Positions 1 to 9,220 of a DNA stretch of 64,000 nt are shown here, one piece after another. The notes beneath the pieces were generated by a model. It was given only the letters and a program-made list of their open reading frames with translations. It did not search any database and was not told the origin of the DNA. The stretch spans positions 1 to 64,000 of the forward strand of contig CAVZDW010000002.1 in the NCBI GenBank assembly GCA_963774155.1, written 5' to 3'. Position 1 is the stretch's first letter, and the number at the start of each line of letters is the position of its first letter. The position numbers and the translations under genes are program-made. The stretch is from DASSUW01 sp963774155. GTDB taxonomy: Bacteria > Actinomycetota > Thermoleophilia > Solirubrobacterales > Solirubrobacteraceae.

Positions 1-714
1 CTCGGGCTGGTGCAGCGCCTCGGCGATCGCCGTGTACGCCTTGCGGTTCCAGGCCAGCCCGACGTGCGAGCCGGTGATCTCGACGTTGTCGGCATAGGGC
101 ACGACGCACGACGACCAGCGGACCATCCCGTCGCCCTTGGAGTAGATGCTCGTGAGCCGCACGTCCTCGGGGAACGGCGCCGTGTAGCCGGCGGTGAACG
201 CGCACCCGCAGTCCTCGGTCATGCACCCTCGCCTGCCGGCGCGGCCCTCGACCGCACGGGCGAGCGCGACGGCGGCGAGGGCCGGCGCGGCCGCGTCGAA
301 CTGGGACGTCAGGCCGGAGCCCATCGCGACGACGTGCGAGACGAGCTCGGGTCGCCGGGCGGCGACCGCGCGCGCGAGGTGCCCGCCACGCGAGTGGCCG
401 ACGACGGCCACCCGCCGCCCCTCGGCCGCGGCCAGGCCGGCGACCCTCTGTTCCACGCGCGCGAGCGCGCGCTCGGCGCAGCCGGCGTTGAAGAGCATGC
501 GGCACGTGACCGGCCGGTAGCCCGTGCGGCGCAGCCAGAACGCCAGGTGCGAGAGCGTCCAGTCGCCGCCCGCGAAGCCGGGCACGAGGACCACCGGGCG
601 GCCGTCGCCGCGCGGCCGCCCGCCGCCGAGGTAGATCGGGTCGGCGAGCAGGCGCAGGAACTCGGCCTGCCAGCGCATCTCGGCGATCGGTCGTCCCCAC
701 CAGACGGGCGGCAT
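1..714 (-). CDS. alpha/beta hydrolase, lipase-like (3' end outside window)
   Basis: The minus strand reads open for 238 codons from an ATG at 714 to the window edge, so the C-terminus is missing. The protein opens with MPPVWWGRP, has the beta-strand and oxyanion segment VVLVPGFAGGDW at about residue 42, and a nucleophile elbow GHSRGG, where Ser is the expected catalytic residue. A later stretch KGDGMVRW fits the region that carries the acid, and GSHVGLAWN fits the catalytic His. This is the usual order in triacylglycerol-lipase/acetyltransferase-like alpha/beta hydrolases. The substrate cannot be inferred. The gene is divergent from the FAD oxidase that starts at 763, leaving a 48-bp shared promoter region. 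Confidence 0.8.
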   Translation of the reverse strand, partial: MPPVWWGRPIAEMRWQAEFLRLLADPIYLGGGRPRGDGRPVVLVPGFAGGDWTLSHLAFWLRRTGYRPVTCRMLFNAGCAERALARVEQRVAGLAAAEGRRVAVVGHSRGGHLARAVAARRPELVSHVVAMGSGLTSQFDAAAPALAAVALARAVEGRAGRRGCMTEDCGCAFTAGYTAPFPEDVRLTSIYSKGDGMVRWSSCVVPYADNVEITGSHVGLAWNRKAYTAIAEALHQPE

Positions 715-762
715 GCCGGGATCCTATGGGTGCGGCCGGGCAGGTCCACTACCCTCGGCGCG

Positions 763-2142
763 GTGAAGGGCAAGGTGGACGAGGCGATCGGCGCGCTGGG
801 CGCGCTGCTGGGCGATCGCCTGTCGACGTCGGACTCGGTCCGCGACCTCCACGGGCGCGACGAGTCGGCGTTCCCGCCGGCGCGGCCCGACGCGGTCGCG
901 TTCCCGCGCTCGACCGAGGAGGTCGCCGCGGTCGTCCGCACGTGCGCCGAGCACGGCGTGCCCGTCGTCGCGTTCGGCACCGGCTCCTCGGTCGAGGGCC
1001 AGATCCTCGCCGTCGAGGGCGGCGTCGCGCTGGACACCAGCCTGATGGACGCGATCCTGCGCGTGAGCATCGAGGACCTCGACGCCACCGTGCAGCCCGG
1101 CGTCACGCGCACGGCGCTGGAGAAGCGCATCGGCGGCGACGGCGCGTTCTTCTCGGTCGACCCGGGAGCGGACGCGTCGCTCGGCGGCATGGCGGCCACC
1201 GGCGCCTCGGGGACCAACACCGTCCGCTACGGGACGATGCGCGAGAACGTGCTCGCGCTCGAGGTGGTGCTGGCGGACGGGCGCATCATCCGCACCGGCA
1301 CGCGCGCGCGCAAGTCGAGCGCCGGCTACGACCTCACCCACCTCTTCATCGGGTCGGAGGGGACGCTCGGGATCATCACCGAGCTGACGCTGCGGCTGCG
1401 GCCGATCCCCGAGGCGATCTCCGCCGCCGTGTGCTCGTTCCCGACCACCCAGGACGCGGTCGGCACGGCGATCGCGATCGTCCAGTCGGGCGTGCCGATC
1501 GCCCGCTGCGAGCTGCTCGACGCCACGATGATGCGCGCGATCAACGCGCACGAGCAGCTCGAGCACGCCGAGGCGCCCACGCTCTTCCTCGAGTTCCACG
1601 GCTCGACCGCCGGCGTCGAGGAGGACGCCCGCTACGTCGAGGAGCTCGCACGCGAGCACGGCGGCGACGACTTCGCGTGGGCCGTGCGGACCGAGGATCG
1701 CTCGCGGCTGTGGCGCGCCCGCCACAACGCCTACTTCGCGGGCATCGGGCTGCGCCCGGGCTGCCGCGCCCTCACGACGGACGTCTGCGTCCCCGTCTCG
1801 GAGCTCGCCGCCGCGATCGACGCCACGATCGCCGACGTCGCCGGCCTCCCCTTCCCCGCCCCGCTGCTCGGGCACGTCGCGGACGGCAACTTCCACGTGA
1901 TGCTGCTGATCGACCCCGACGACCCGAAGGACCGCTCGGCGGCCGAGGCCGTCTACGAGCGGATCGTCGACCGGGCGATCGCCGTGGGCGGGACCTGCAC
2001 GGGCGAGCACGGGGTCGGCCTCGGCAAGCGCCGCGCGCTCGGCGCGCAGAGCGGCGAGGCGGTCGAGGTCATGCGCGCGCTGAAGCGCGCGCTCGACCCC
2101 GCCGACCTGCTCAACCCCGGCAAGGTCCTGCCTACTCCATGA
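763..2142 (+). CDS. FAD-binding D-lactate dehydrogenase / glycolate oxidase subunit GlcD-like
   Basis: A 459-residue flavoprotein of the FAD_binding_4/FAD-oxidase_C family, of usual length. These enzymes oxidise D-2-hydroxyacids such as D-lactate, glycolate or D-2-hydroxyglutarate to 2-oxoacids. The FAD-binding half contains FGTGSSVEGQ, DPGADASLGGM and GSEGTLGIITE. The C-terminal half has HVADGNFHV and GEHGVGLGKR, which carry the conserved His residues. I chose the GTG at 763 because family similarity begins there; the open frame further upstream is the shadow of the hydrolase gene. The 3' end overlaps the convergent PHA-synthase fusion by 11 bp. Next to a D-2-hydroxyacid dehydrogenase it may catalyse the opposite, oxidative direction; that link is inference. 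Confidence 0.85.
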   Translation: MKGKVDEAIGALGALLGDRLSTSDSVRDLHGRDESAFPPARPDAVAFPRSTEEVAAVVRTCAEHGVPVVAFGTGSSVEGQILAVEGGVALDTSLMDAILRVSIEDLDATVQPGVTRTALEKRIGGDGAFFSVDPGADASLGGMAATGASGTNTVRYGTMRENVLALEVVLADGRIIRTGTRARKSSAGYDLTHLFIGSEGTLGIITELTLRLRPIPEAISAAVCSFPTTQDAVGTAIAIVQSGVPIARCELLDATMMRAINAHEQLEHAEAPTLFLEFHGSTAGVEEDARYVEELAREHGGDDFAWAVRTEDRSRLWRARHNAYFAGIGLRPGCRALTTDVCVPVSELAAAIDATIADVAGLPFPAPLLGHVADGNFHVMLLIDPDDPKDRSAAEAVYERIVDRAIAVGGTCTGEHGVGLGKRRALGAQSGEAVEVMRALKRALDPADLLNPGKVLPTP

Positions 2143-4697
2143 CGTAGGTCCCCGGCGCCGGCCCGAGCACGGCGTGCCGGCGGTTGCCGGCGCGCTTCGG
2201 CGCGCGCTTGAGCTCGCCCGAGCGCTCGCCCAGCCACGCCGCCCAGTCCGTCCACCACGTGCCCGAGCGCTCGCTCGCGCCGTCGAGCCAGTCCTCGGCC
2301 GCCGGCGGGTTGACGCCGTCGTCGGCGACGCGGTAGCGCGCCTTCGGGTTGCCGGGCGGGTTGACCAGCGCGGCGACGTGGCCGCTGCGCGAGAGGACGA
2401 AGCGCGTGTCGCCGCCCAGCAGCTGCGTGGTGGCGTAGCAGTTCTGCCACGGCGTGATGTGGTCGGAGACGCCCGCGACGACGTAGGCGTCGGTCGTCAC
2501 CGCGGCGAGGTCGATCGGCGTGCCGAGCAGCTCCATCGCGTCCGGCTTCGCGAGCGCGTTGGAGAGCGCCAGGTCGGCCAGGTCGCGCAGCAGCCCGGCG
2601 GCCATGCGGGTGGTGTGGGCGTTCCAGAACAGGATGTCGAAGGCCGGCGGCGTGCGGCCGAGCAGGTAGTTGTTCTGGACGTAGTTCCAGATCAGGTCGT
2701 TCGGCCGCAGCCAGGCGAAGAACGTCTGCAGCGCCTCCCCGTCGAGGTAGCCGCGACGGTCGACGGCCTCGACCGCGAGCTTGGCGACCTCCGGGCCCAT
2801 GAACGCGCTGGCCGTGCCCGCGCGCTCGGAGTCGATCACGCAGACGCCGAGCATGATCGAGCCGAGCCGGTCGAGCTCGCCGCGCACGGCCATGCGCGCC
2901 GCCAGCGCGCTGACCAGGGCGCCGCCGGAGCAGTTGCCGGCCAGGTGGAAGCGGTCGCTGCCGGTGATGGCGGTGATCGCCTCGACGGCCTCGAGCACGC
3001 CCGCCGCGTAGGTGTCGAGCGTCCAGTCGCGCTGCTCGGCGGTCGGGTTGCGCCAGGAGAGCGCGAACACCTGCTGGCCCGCACGCACGAGCGACTCCAC
3101 CAGGCTGCGCTCCGGCGCCAGGTCGACGAGGTAGTACTTGTTGACCATCGGCGGGACGAAGAGCACCGGCTCGGCGCGGACCATGTCGGTCTGCGGGGCG
3201 TACTGGATGAGCTCGAACAGCTCCGTGCGCATGACGACCGAGCCCGGCGTGGCCGCGACGTCGACCCCGACCTCGAAGGCGTCGGCGTCGACGCTCGACG
3301 GCAGCCGCGGCGAGGACGCCATGTCGCTCGCGAAGGCGCGCGCGCCGCGCACCAGGTTGGCGCCGCGCTCCTGCACGGTCGTCCGCAGCGCGACCGGGTT
3401 GGTCAGCAGGTAGTTGCTCGGCGCGGCGGCGTCGTGGAGGTTCTCCAGCGCGAAGCGCACGCGGCGCTCGTCCTGGACGTCGAGCCTGGCGTCCTGGAGG
3501 ACGCCGTCGAGCGTGCGCCCGGCGGCGAGGTAGCCCTGGACGAGCCGGGAGAACACCGGGTTGTCCGACCAGGCGGGGTCGGCGAAGCGGCGGTCGCCGC
3601 GCGCCGGACCCTCGCCGCTGCCGGCGGCGGCACGGGCGAGGCCGCCGGCGAGGCCGGCGGCGCGGCGGGCGACGCGGTCGGGCCGGCGGGCGAGGCGCGC
3701 GGCGAAGGAGACGCCGGCGCGGCCGGGGATGAAGCGGTCCATCAGCGCCACCGCCGGCTCTCGCGCGCCGATCAGCCGCAGCGCCGCCTCGGCGGTGAAG
3801 CACCGCAGGTCCTCGAGCGCGACCTCGGACACCCACGCGACGTGCGGGGTGAGGATCAGGTTCGGGGCGTCGAGCAGCGGGCTGGAGAGCGGCAGCGGCT
3901 CGATCTCGGTGACGTCGAGCGCGGCGCCCGCCAGATGGCCGGAGCGCAGCGCCGCGGCGAGCGCATCCTCGTCGACCAGGCCGCCGCGCCCGATGTTGAT
4001 CAGGATCGCGCCGTCCTTCATCTGCGAGACGTCGATCATGTGGCGCGTCTCGGGCGTCAGCGGCACGTGCAGCGACACGCAGTCGGCGCGCCGCAGCAGC
4101 GCGTCGAGCTCCACGAGCTCCACGCCGGCCGCCTCGGCCACCTCGGCCTTCGCGTACGGGTCGAAGGCGACGACCTCGAGGCCGAACGCCTGCGCCTTGC
4201 GCGCCACGTGGCGGCCGATGCGGCCGAAGCCCACCAGCCCCAGCGTCGAGCGCGACAGCCGCGCGACCGACTCCGGCGCGCGGCACGTCGATGCCGCCCC
4301 GCCGCACCGAGCGGTCGAACGCGAACAGCTTGCGGTAGAGCGCCAGCAGCAGCGCGATCGCGTGGTTGGAGATCTCCTCGTGGCCGTACTCGGGCACGTT
4401 GCCGACGCCGATGCCGAGGTCCTCGGCGGCCGCGACGTCGACGTTGTCGAGGCCGACGCCGTAGCGCACGACGGCGCGGCAGGCGGTCAGGCGCTCGAGG
4501 TGCGCGCGGTCGAGCGGGATGATCGGGCCGGCGAGGATGGCGACCGCCTCGCGCTCGACGGCGAGGTCGAAGCCCTCCTCGACTCCGAGGCCGAGGTCCT
4601 GCGTGTCGATCACCTCGTAGCCCAGCGGCTCGAGGACGCGGCGCTCCACGGTGCGGTCACCGTGGACGCCGTGGTCGATGACGGCGATGGTGCTCAT
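2132..4697 (-). CDS. phaC: D-2-hydroxyacid dehydrogenase fused to poly(3-hydroxyalkanoate) synthase PhaC (one frameshift)
   Basis: The N-terminal part starts at ATG 4697 (MSTIAVIDHG), after the purine-rich AAGGGAGA. It is an NAD-dependent D-2-hydroxyacid dehydrogenase of the phosphoglycerate/C-terminal-binding-protein type: GFGRIG nucleotide fold, INIGRGGLVDE with the substrate Arg, and TPHVAW with the catalytic His. It runs without a stop into a class I-like PHA synthase starting near M at 3742: DRRFADPAW, catalytic-Cys lipase box GNCSGG (Cys codon at 2930-2932), GVSDHITPW for Asp, SGHVAALVNPPGNP for His. The PhaC part is about 536 residues, close to family size. Between about 4265 and 4305 the frame must skip one base to join GGIDVP to PESVARLSRSTLG. 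It is the last gene of the minus-strand cassette, 14 bp after the ligase. The fusion could be natural or reflect an indel that removed a stop. Confidence 0.85.
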
Positions 4698-4711
4698 GGG
4701 CTGGTCTCCCT

Positions 4712-6265
4712 TCATGCGGCGAGACCCGCATGCATCGTGCGCAGCTCGCGCTTGAGGATCTTGCCGCTCGGGTTCTTGGGCAGCCCGTCGGCGACGACGA
4801 CGTATCTGGGGGTCTTGAAGCCGGCGAGACGCTCGCGGCAGAAGGCGGTGATCTCCTCCGGCGCGACGACGCCCCCGGCGCGCGGGACGACGACGGCGGC
4901 GACCGCCTCGATCCAGCGCGGGTGCGGGATCGCGAACACGGCGGCCTCGGCCACGGCCGGGTGCGCGTGGATGACCTCCTCGACCTCGCGCGAGGCGACG
5001 TTCTCGCCGCCCGACTTGATCATGTCCTTCATCCGGTCGACGACGTAGAGGTAGCCGTCCTCGTCGAGGATCCCGAGGTCGCCGGTGTGCAGCCAGCCGC
5101 CGCGGAACGTCTCGGCGGTCTTGGCGGGGTCGTTCCAGTACCCGAGCATCGCCTGCGGCGAGCGGTGCACGATCTCGCCGACCTCGCCGGCCGGGACGGG
5201 GTTGCCGTCGTCGTCGACGACCAGCGTCTCGACGCTGAGCGCCGGGCGGCCGGCCGAGCCCGCCTTGCGGACCTGGTCCTCGGGCCGCAGCACGGTCGCC
5301 ACCGGCGACATCTCGGTCTGGCCGTAGAAGTTGAACAGCCGGACGCCGGGCAGGCGCTCGCCGAGCTCGGCGAGGACCTCGACCGGCATGATCGAGGCGC
5401 CGTAGTAGCCCTTGCGCAGCGACGAGAGGTCGCGGCGGTCGAAGTCCGGGTGGTTCATGAGCGCGATCCACACGGTCGGCGGGCAGAACAGCTTCGTCGC
5501 GCGCTCGGCCTCGACGGCGGCCAGCATCGCCGCCGGGTCGGCCTTGGCGAGCAGCACGTTGACGGCCCCGAGGTGGATGCTCGGCGTGAAGAAGCAGTGC
5601 AGCTGCGCGGAGTGGAAGAGCGGCAGCGCGTGGACCTCCACGTCGTCGGGCGTCATCTCGCCGTCGACGAAGCAGCTGGTGTGCTGGGCGATCAGGGAGC
5701 GGCTCGTGAGCATCGTGCCCTTGGGGCGCGACTCGGTCCCGCTCGTGTAGAGCAGCTCGACGGGGTCGTCGTCGGCCAGGTCGACCACCGGCTCGGCGGC
5801 CTCGGCGTGGGTCGTCCAGCCCGACACCTGCTCCCATCCGGGCCGGTCGTCGCCGATGACGCCGCGGACGGCGATCCGCGCGCCGGCGGCGTCGATGCCG
5901 GCCTCGGCGAGCGGCACGAGCGCATCCTCGGCGACCATCGCGGTGGCGCCGGAGTGCTCGAGGATGTAGCCGACCTCGCCCGCGCCGAGCATGTAGTTGA
6001 CCGGCACGCAGATCAGGCCGAGCTTCGCGCACGCGAAGTACGTGACGACGAAGCCGTACGAGTTGTGGCCGAGCAGCGCGAGCCGGTCGCCCTTGACCAG
6101 GCCGCGCTCGGCGAGCGCGTTGGCGGCACGGTTGACGGCGTCGTCGAGCTCGCGGTAGGTCCGGCGCAGGTCGCCGTCCACGATCGCGGTGCGGTCGGGG
6201 TGGCGGACGGCGGAGCGGCGCAGCAGGTCGCCCATCGTCTGGCGGCGCGCGATGTGGTTGGTCAC
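4712..6265 (-). CDS. AMP-dependent acyl-CoA synthetase / ligase
   Basis: A 517-residue ANL-superfamily ligase, expected to activate a carboxylic acid with ATP to an acyl-adenylate and then a CoA thioester. Visible motifs: P-loop YTSGTESRPKG at about residues 173-183, FYGQTEMSP (A5), TGDLGILDEDGYLYVVDR (A7), KSGGENV hinge region and the C-terminal catalytic Lys in NPSGKILKREL. The ESRPKG variant is common in fatty-acyl-CoA synthases. The GTG start at 6265 sits a few bases behind GGAGAG and 11 bp after the stop of the amino-acid dehydrogenase. The fusion gene follows after 14 bp, so all three are probably one transcript. The substrate is unknown; a branched 2-hydroxy or fatty acid is suggested only by context. 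Confidence 0.88.
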   Translation of the reverse strand: MTNHIARRQTMGDLLRRSAVRHPDRTAIVDGDLRRTYRELDDAVNRAANALAERGLVKGDRLALLGHNSYGFVVTYFACAKLGLICVPVNYMLGAGEVGYILEHSGATAMVAEDALVPLAEAGIDAAGARIAVRGVIGDDRPGWEQVSGWTTHAEAAEPVVDLADDDPVELLYTSGTESRPKGTMLTSRSLIAQHTSCFVDGEMTPDDVEVHALPLFHSAQLHCFFTPSIHLGAVNVLLAKADPAAMLAAVEAERATKLFCPPTVWIALMNHPDFDRRDLSSLRKGYYGASIMPVEVLAELGERLPGVRLFNFYGQTEMSPVATVLRPEDQVRKAGSAGRPALSVETLVVDDDGNPVPAGEVGEIVHRSPQAMLGYWNDPAKTAETFRGGWLHTGDLGILDEDGYLYVVDRMKDMIKSGGENVASREVEEVIHAHPAVAEAAVFAIPHPRWIEAVAAVVVPRAGGVVAPEEITAFCRERLAGFKTPRYVVVADGLPKNPSGKILKRELRTMHAGLAA

Positions 6266-6276
6266 TGGTTCTCTCC

Positions 6277-7329
6277 TCAGACGGTCGCGAGCGGGCGGGC
6301 GAGCCGGCGGTCGGCGATGGCGTGGGCGGCCGCGAGCGGCGTGATGCCGAGGCCGGCGGCCTCGGTCAGGATCCGGCGCATCAGCGCCTCGATGCCGGCG
6401 GTGCGCTCGCGCGCGCCCTCGCCGTCGGCGCCCTCGAGCTCGGCGGCGACGCGCATCAGGCCGCCGGCGTTGGCGACGAAGTCGGGCGCGTAGTCGATGC
6501 CGCGGCGCGCGAGGTCCTCGGCGAGCGCGTCGTGGGCGAGCTGGTTGTTCGCGGCGCCGCACACGATGCCGGCCCCGAGCTGCGGGACCGTCGTCTCGTC
6601 GAGCACACCGCCGAGCGCGCACGGGGCCAGCACGTCGACCTCGGCGAGCATCGCCTCGTCCGGGCTCATCCAGGTGGCCCCCGGCAGCTCGTCGGCGAGC
6701 GCGCGCTTGGCCTCGTCGATGTCGGAGACGATCACGCGCGCACCGTCGGCGGCGAGCATGCGGGCGAGCGACTCGCCCACGTGGCCGGCGCCGACGACGG
6801 CGACGCTGCGGCCGGCGAGGCCCTCGGTCCCGAACCGGTGCTCGACGGAGGCGCGCATGGCGGCGTGCACGCCGAGCGCCGTGAAGGGGCTGGGATCGCC
6901 GAGGCCGCCGAGGTCCTCGGGCAGGCCGACCAGGTGCTCGGTCCGCGAGGCGATCAGGCGCATGTCGGCCGGGCTCGTCCCGACGTCCTCGGCCGTGATG
7001 TACCGCCCTCCGAGCGCCTCGACGGCGTCGCCGAAGTCCAGCAGCATCGCCTCGCGCGTCTCCGCGGTGAGCTCGGTGCCCGGCTCCACGCACACGACGC
7101 CCTTGCCGCCACCCAGGTCCACCCCGGCCACGGCCGCCTTGAGGGTCATCCCCTCGGCGAGGCGCAGGGCGTCCGCCACGGCGTCGGCGGGGTGCGGGTA
7201 GGTGGTCAGCCGGCAGCCGCCGAGGGCGGGCCCGAGCGCGGTCGAGTGCACCGCGACGATCGTGTATGCGCCGCTGCGTGCGCCGCGGCGCACCTGCAGC
7301 AGCTCGTGGTCGAGGCCGGAAAGGCCCAT
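6277..7329 (-). CDS. ldh: leucine / branched-chain amino-acid dehydrogenase (Glu/Leu/Phe/Val family)
   Basis: A 350-residue NAD-dependent amino-acid dehydrogenase converting an L-amino acid to its 2-oxoacid and ammonia. The substrate-binding half has GGCRLTTYP and the paired lysines in MTLKAAVAGVDLGGGKGVV (Lys64 and Lys76). The Rossmann half has VAVVGAGHVGESLARML, and APCALGG and GAANNQL are typical of the family. ATG 7329 is preferred over an in-frame Met 24 bp upstream because GGAGGAG lies 5 bp before it. Leucine, valine and phenylalanine dehydrogenases cannot be told apart here. It is first in the tight minus-strand cassette with the ligase and the hydroxyacid dehydrogenase-PhaC gene, and it follows the PucR-type regulator by 108 bp. 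Confidence 0.87.
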   Translation of the reverse strand: MGLSGLDHELLQVRRGARSGAYTIVAVHSTALGPALGGCRLTTYPHPADAVADALRLAEGMTLKAAVAGVDLGGGKGVVCVEPGTELTAETREAMLLDFGDAVEALGGRYITAEDVGTSPADMRLIASRTEHLVGLPEDLGGLGDPSPFTALGVHAAMRASVEHRFGTEGLAGRSVAVVGAGHVGESLARMLAADGARVIVSDIDEAKRALADELPGATWMSPDEAMLAEVDVLAPCALGGVLDETTVPQLGAGIVCGAANNQLAHDALAEDLARRGIDYAPDFVANAGGLMRVAAELEGADGEGARERTAGIEALMRRILTEAAGLGITPLAAAHAIADRRLARPLATV

Positions 7330-7390
7330 ATGGTCTCCTCCGAGGTCGGTCAAGCTGTCACCCAGCTTGGGCGCCGGGCGCCGTGAGTTC

Positions 7391-7408
7391 TTCCGACGTC
7401 TGTCGGAA
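7391..7408. promoter_or_regulatory. inverted repeat between regulator and amino-acid dehydrogenase genes
   Basis: The sequence TTCCGAC-GTCT-GTCGGAA is a perfect 7-bp inverted repeat. It lies in the 108-bp gap between the PucR-type gene stop (7438) and the dehydrogenase start (7329). It could be an operator for that regulator or part of an attenuating hairpin. It has no T run typical of an intrinsic terminator. Function is inferred from position only. Confidence 0.45.
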
Positions 7409-7437
7409 ATGCGGCCGTCGGCCGTGCGACAAGGGCG

Positions 7438-8632
7438 CTACCGCGTGAGCCGGGAGAGCCGCAGGCCGAGGTGCAGGGCGAGGCGGTCCTCCCCGACCTT
7501 CAGGCGCGCGCCCGTGATCTCCTCGATGCGCTGGAGCCGGTAGTACAGCGTGGCGCGATGGAGGTTGAGCGCCTCGGCGGTGGCCTTGACGTCACCGGCA
7601 CGGTCCAGGTACGCCTCGAGCGTCTCGACCAGCTGTTCGTGGGCGCCGTCGCGCAGGAGCAGGACCAGGCCCGGATGCAGCGCGTCGTCGTCGAGGTCGT
7701 CCGGGAAGCGCACGAGCGTCCGGTAGACGCCGAGCTCGTCCCACGCGGCGACGCGCCCGAAGCGCGCGACGCGCTGGGCGACGGCGACGGCGTCGCGCGC
7801 CTGCCGGTAGGACCGCCGTGCGGCGGCGAGCGGGTGCGCCCCGCCGATCCCGACGCGCGTGACCGCCTCGATCGCCTCGGCGCGCGCGGCCTCGTCGGCG
7901 AGCGAGAGCAGGCTCTCGGCGAGGTCGCGCGGCGACGCCGCGGACGCGTCGTCGAGCGCGATGGCGAAGACACCGTGGTCACCGCGGCGCAGCTCGAGCC
8001 CGCCCCGGGGCGGGACGAGTCGCCGCAGGCGATCGAGCGCGGCTCCCACGGCGATCTCGCAGCGCGCGGGCTCGGCGTCCGCCCGGATGACGAGCACCGC
8101 CACGCGTCCGGCTTCGAGGAACCCCTCGTCGGCCAGCGCCCGGGCAGCCTCCTCGGCGTCCGCGGAGTCGTCGCCGAGCAGGTGCGTGACCAGCCAGCGC
8201 TCACGCTCGCGCTCGAGCTCGCGCAGACGCCGCTCGCGGTAGAGGATCGTGCGCCGCCGCGTTCGCCGCCTCCTCGGCCTGCGCGAGCTCCGCCGCGCCG
8301 AGCGTCTCCTCCGCGTCGACGATGAACATGAAGCCGAGCAGGACGTCGCGCGCGCGCAGCGGGATGCACACGCGCGCCTCGGCGCCGATCTCCGGGTTCG
8401 CCGGCAGCCGCACCGGTCCCTCCGCCTCCTCGATGCCGAACGAGAAGGCCCACTCGAGCGCCTCGTCGGACACGCGCCGCGTCAGGATCGACCGCATCCG
8501 CGCCGGGTCCGGCTCCTCGTGGTGCGGGCTGTGCACGAGCCAGCGGATCTGCCGGTCGTCGACCGCGACATCGCGCCCGATGTCCGCGGCCAGCGAGTCC
8601 ACGATGATCTGCAGCGGTGCGTGGGTGCTCAC
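7438..8632 (-). CDS. PucR/CdaR-family transcriptional regulator (one frameshift)
   Basis: The N-terminal frame starts at GTG 8632 (MSTHAPLQIIVDSLAADIG) and looks like a GAF/V4R-like sensor segment. Around 8246-8255, within a GCG repeat, the frame must skip one base; it then continues TILYRERRLRELERERERW and on to the C-terminus. The distal part carries a GGDEF-like segment (GIGGAHPLAAARRSYRQA) and the PucR C-terminal helix-turn-helix, AEALNLHRATLYYRLQRIEE. Joined, the protein is about 397 residues, normal for the family. These regulators often control purine, amino-acid or hydroxyacid catabolism. It is co-directional with and upstream of the dehydrogenase-ligase-PhaC cassette, so it is the likely regulator of it. 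Confidence 0.8.
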
Positions 8633-8635
8633 GCC

Positions 8636-9220
8636 GTCACATCATGCCGGACCCCGGTATCGCCATCCCACGCGTCCGTCCTACCGCATCCACTGGGACG
8701 ACGAGCACGAGAGCTTCGACACCCAACGGTCCGCGCGCGACATGCATACGCGATTTCGCCGAACCGCGAAGGGCTGCGGTTGTGTCCCCTTTGTCTCCCC
8801 CAGGCCCCGTTCTTGGCTCTGTAGAGCCAAAGCGCGACGGAATCATAATCCGCGTGTCGGGGGTTCGAGTCCCTCCTCCGGCATGAGAAGTGCCTGCAAA
8901 TTCGTGTTTTTGCGCAGCGCTGGAGCAGCGGAATCATTCCGCTTTCCCCCGCTCCGGAACGCGAAGTCTTGCGGTGGCGCGTGGTGTCGTGCAGGCCTCG
9001 CTGACGATTGTGTCCCCCGGCGTGTCCCTCGCGTCGCCCGACCAGCGTGGCGCCGGCGACACAGCAACCGCTGGGAACCACGACCCGGCAAAGTGGTGCT
9101 TCTGGGTCACTGCGCGACGAGACGCTGACGCTCACCGCCAGCCGCCCTGACCGCCGACCCGCTCAGTAGGCTGAGGCCACTGAGCGCCGACCGGCGCGTC
9201 CGCACTTGGAGGAGGCGCAC
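8636..9220. other. gene-poor junction between metabolic and accessory regions
   Basis: I see no convincing protein gene here. The stretch holds the tRNA(CAT) remnant (8832-8883), a perfect hairpin just before it (8814-8831), and a G-rich leader ending in GGAGGAG that serves the small membrane protein at 9221. Reading frames on both strands lack recognisable content. Confidence 0.5.
8814..8883 (+). pseudogene. 3' remnant of a tRNA with CAT anticodon, preceded by a perfect hairpin
   Basis: From about 8832 the sequence folds as an anticodon arm (GGA-ATCATAA-TCC, anticodon CAT), a T arm (GGGGG-TTCGAGT-CCCTC) and a 3' acceptor strand CTCCGGC followed by A. The matching 5' acceptor strand (GCCGGAG) and a normal D arm are absent. 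The position of the D arm holds TTGGCTCT-GT-AGAGCCAA, a perfect 8-bp hairpin. Such 3' tRNA remnants are typical att scars of integrative elements. I do not think it is a functional tRNA. Confidence 0.6.

Noticed and set aside
10..762. Long plus-strand open frame continuous with the FAD oxidase
   Set aside because: The first 251 codons are the reverse complement of the alpha/beta hydrolase gene, whose GHSRGG elbow and domain order are clear. Oxidase similarity starts at GTG 763.
1953..6032. A 1359-codon minus-strand open frame
   Set aside because: It joins pieces of three genes in shifting register: Arg/Ala-rich shadow of the ligase, the real start of the hydroxyacid dehydrogenase and then shadow of PhaC. 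Only 4270-4697 is genuine in this frame.
8832..8883. Functional tRNA with CAT anticodon
   Set aside because: No 5' acceptor strand complementary to CTCCGGC and no normal D arm can be placed within the upstream 60 bp.
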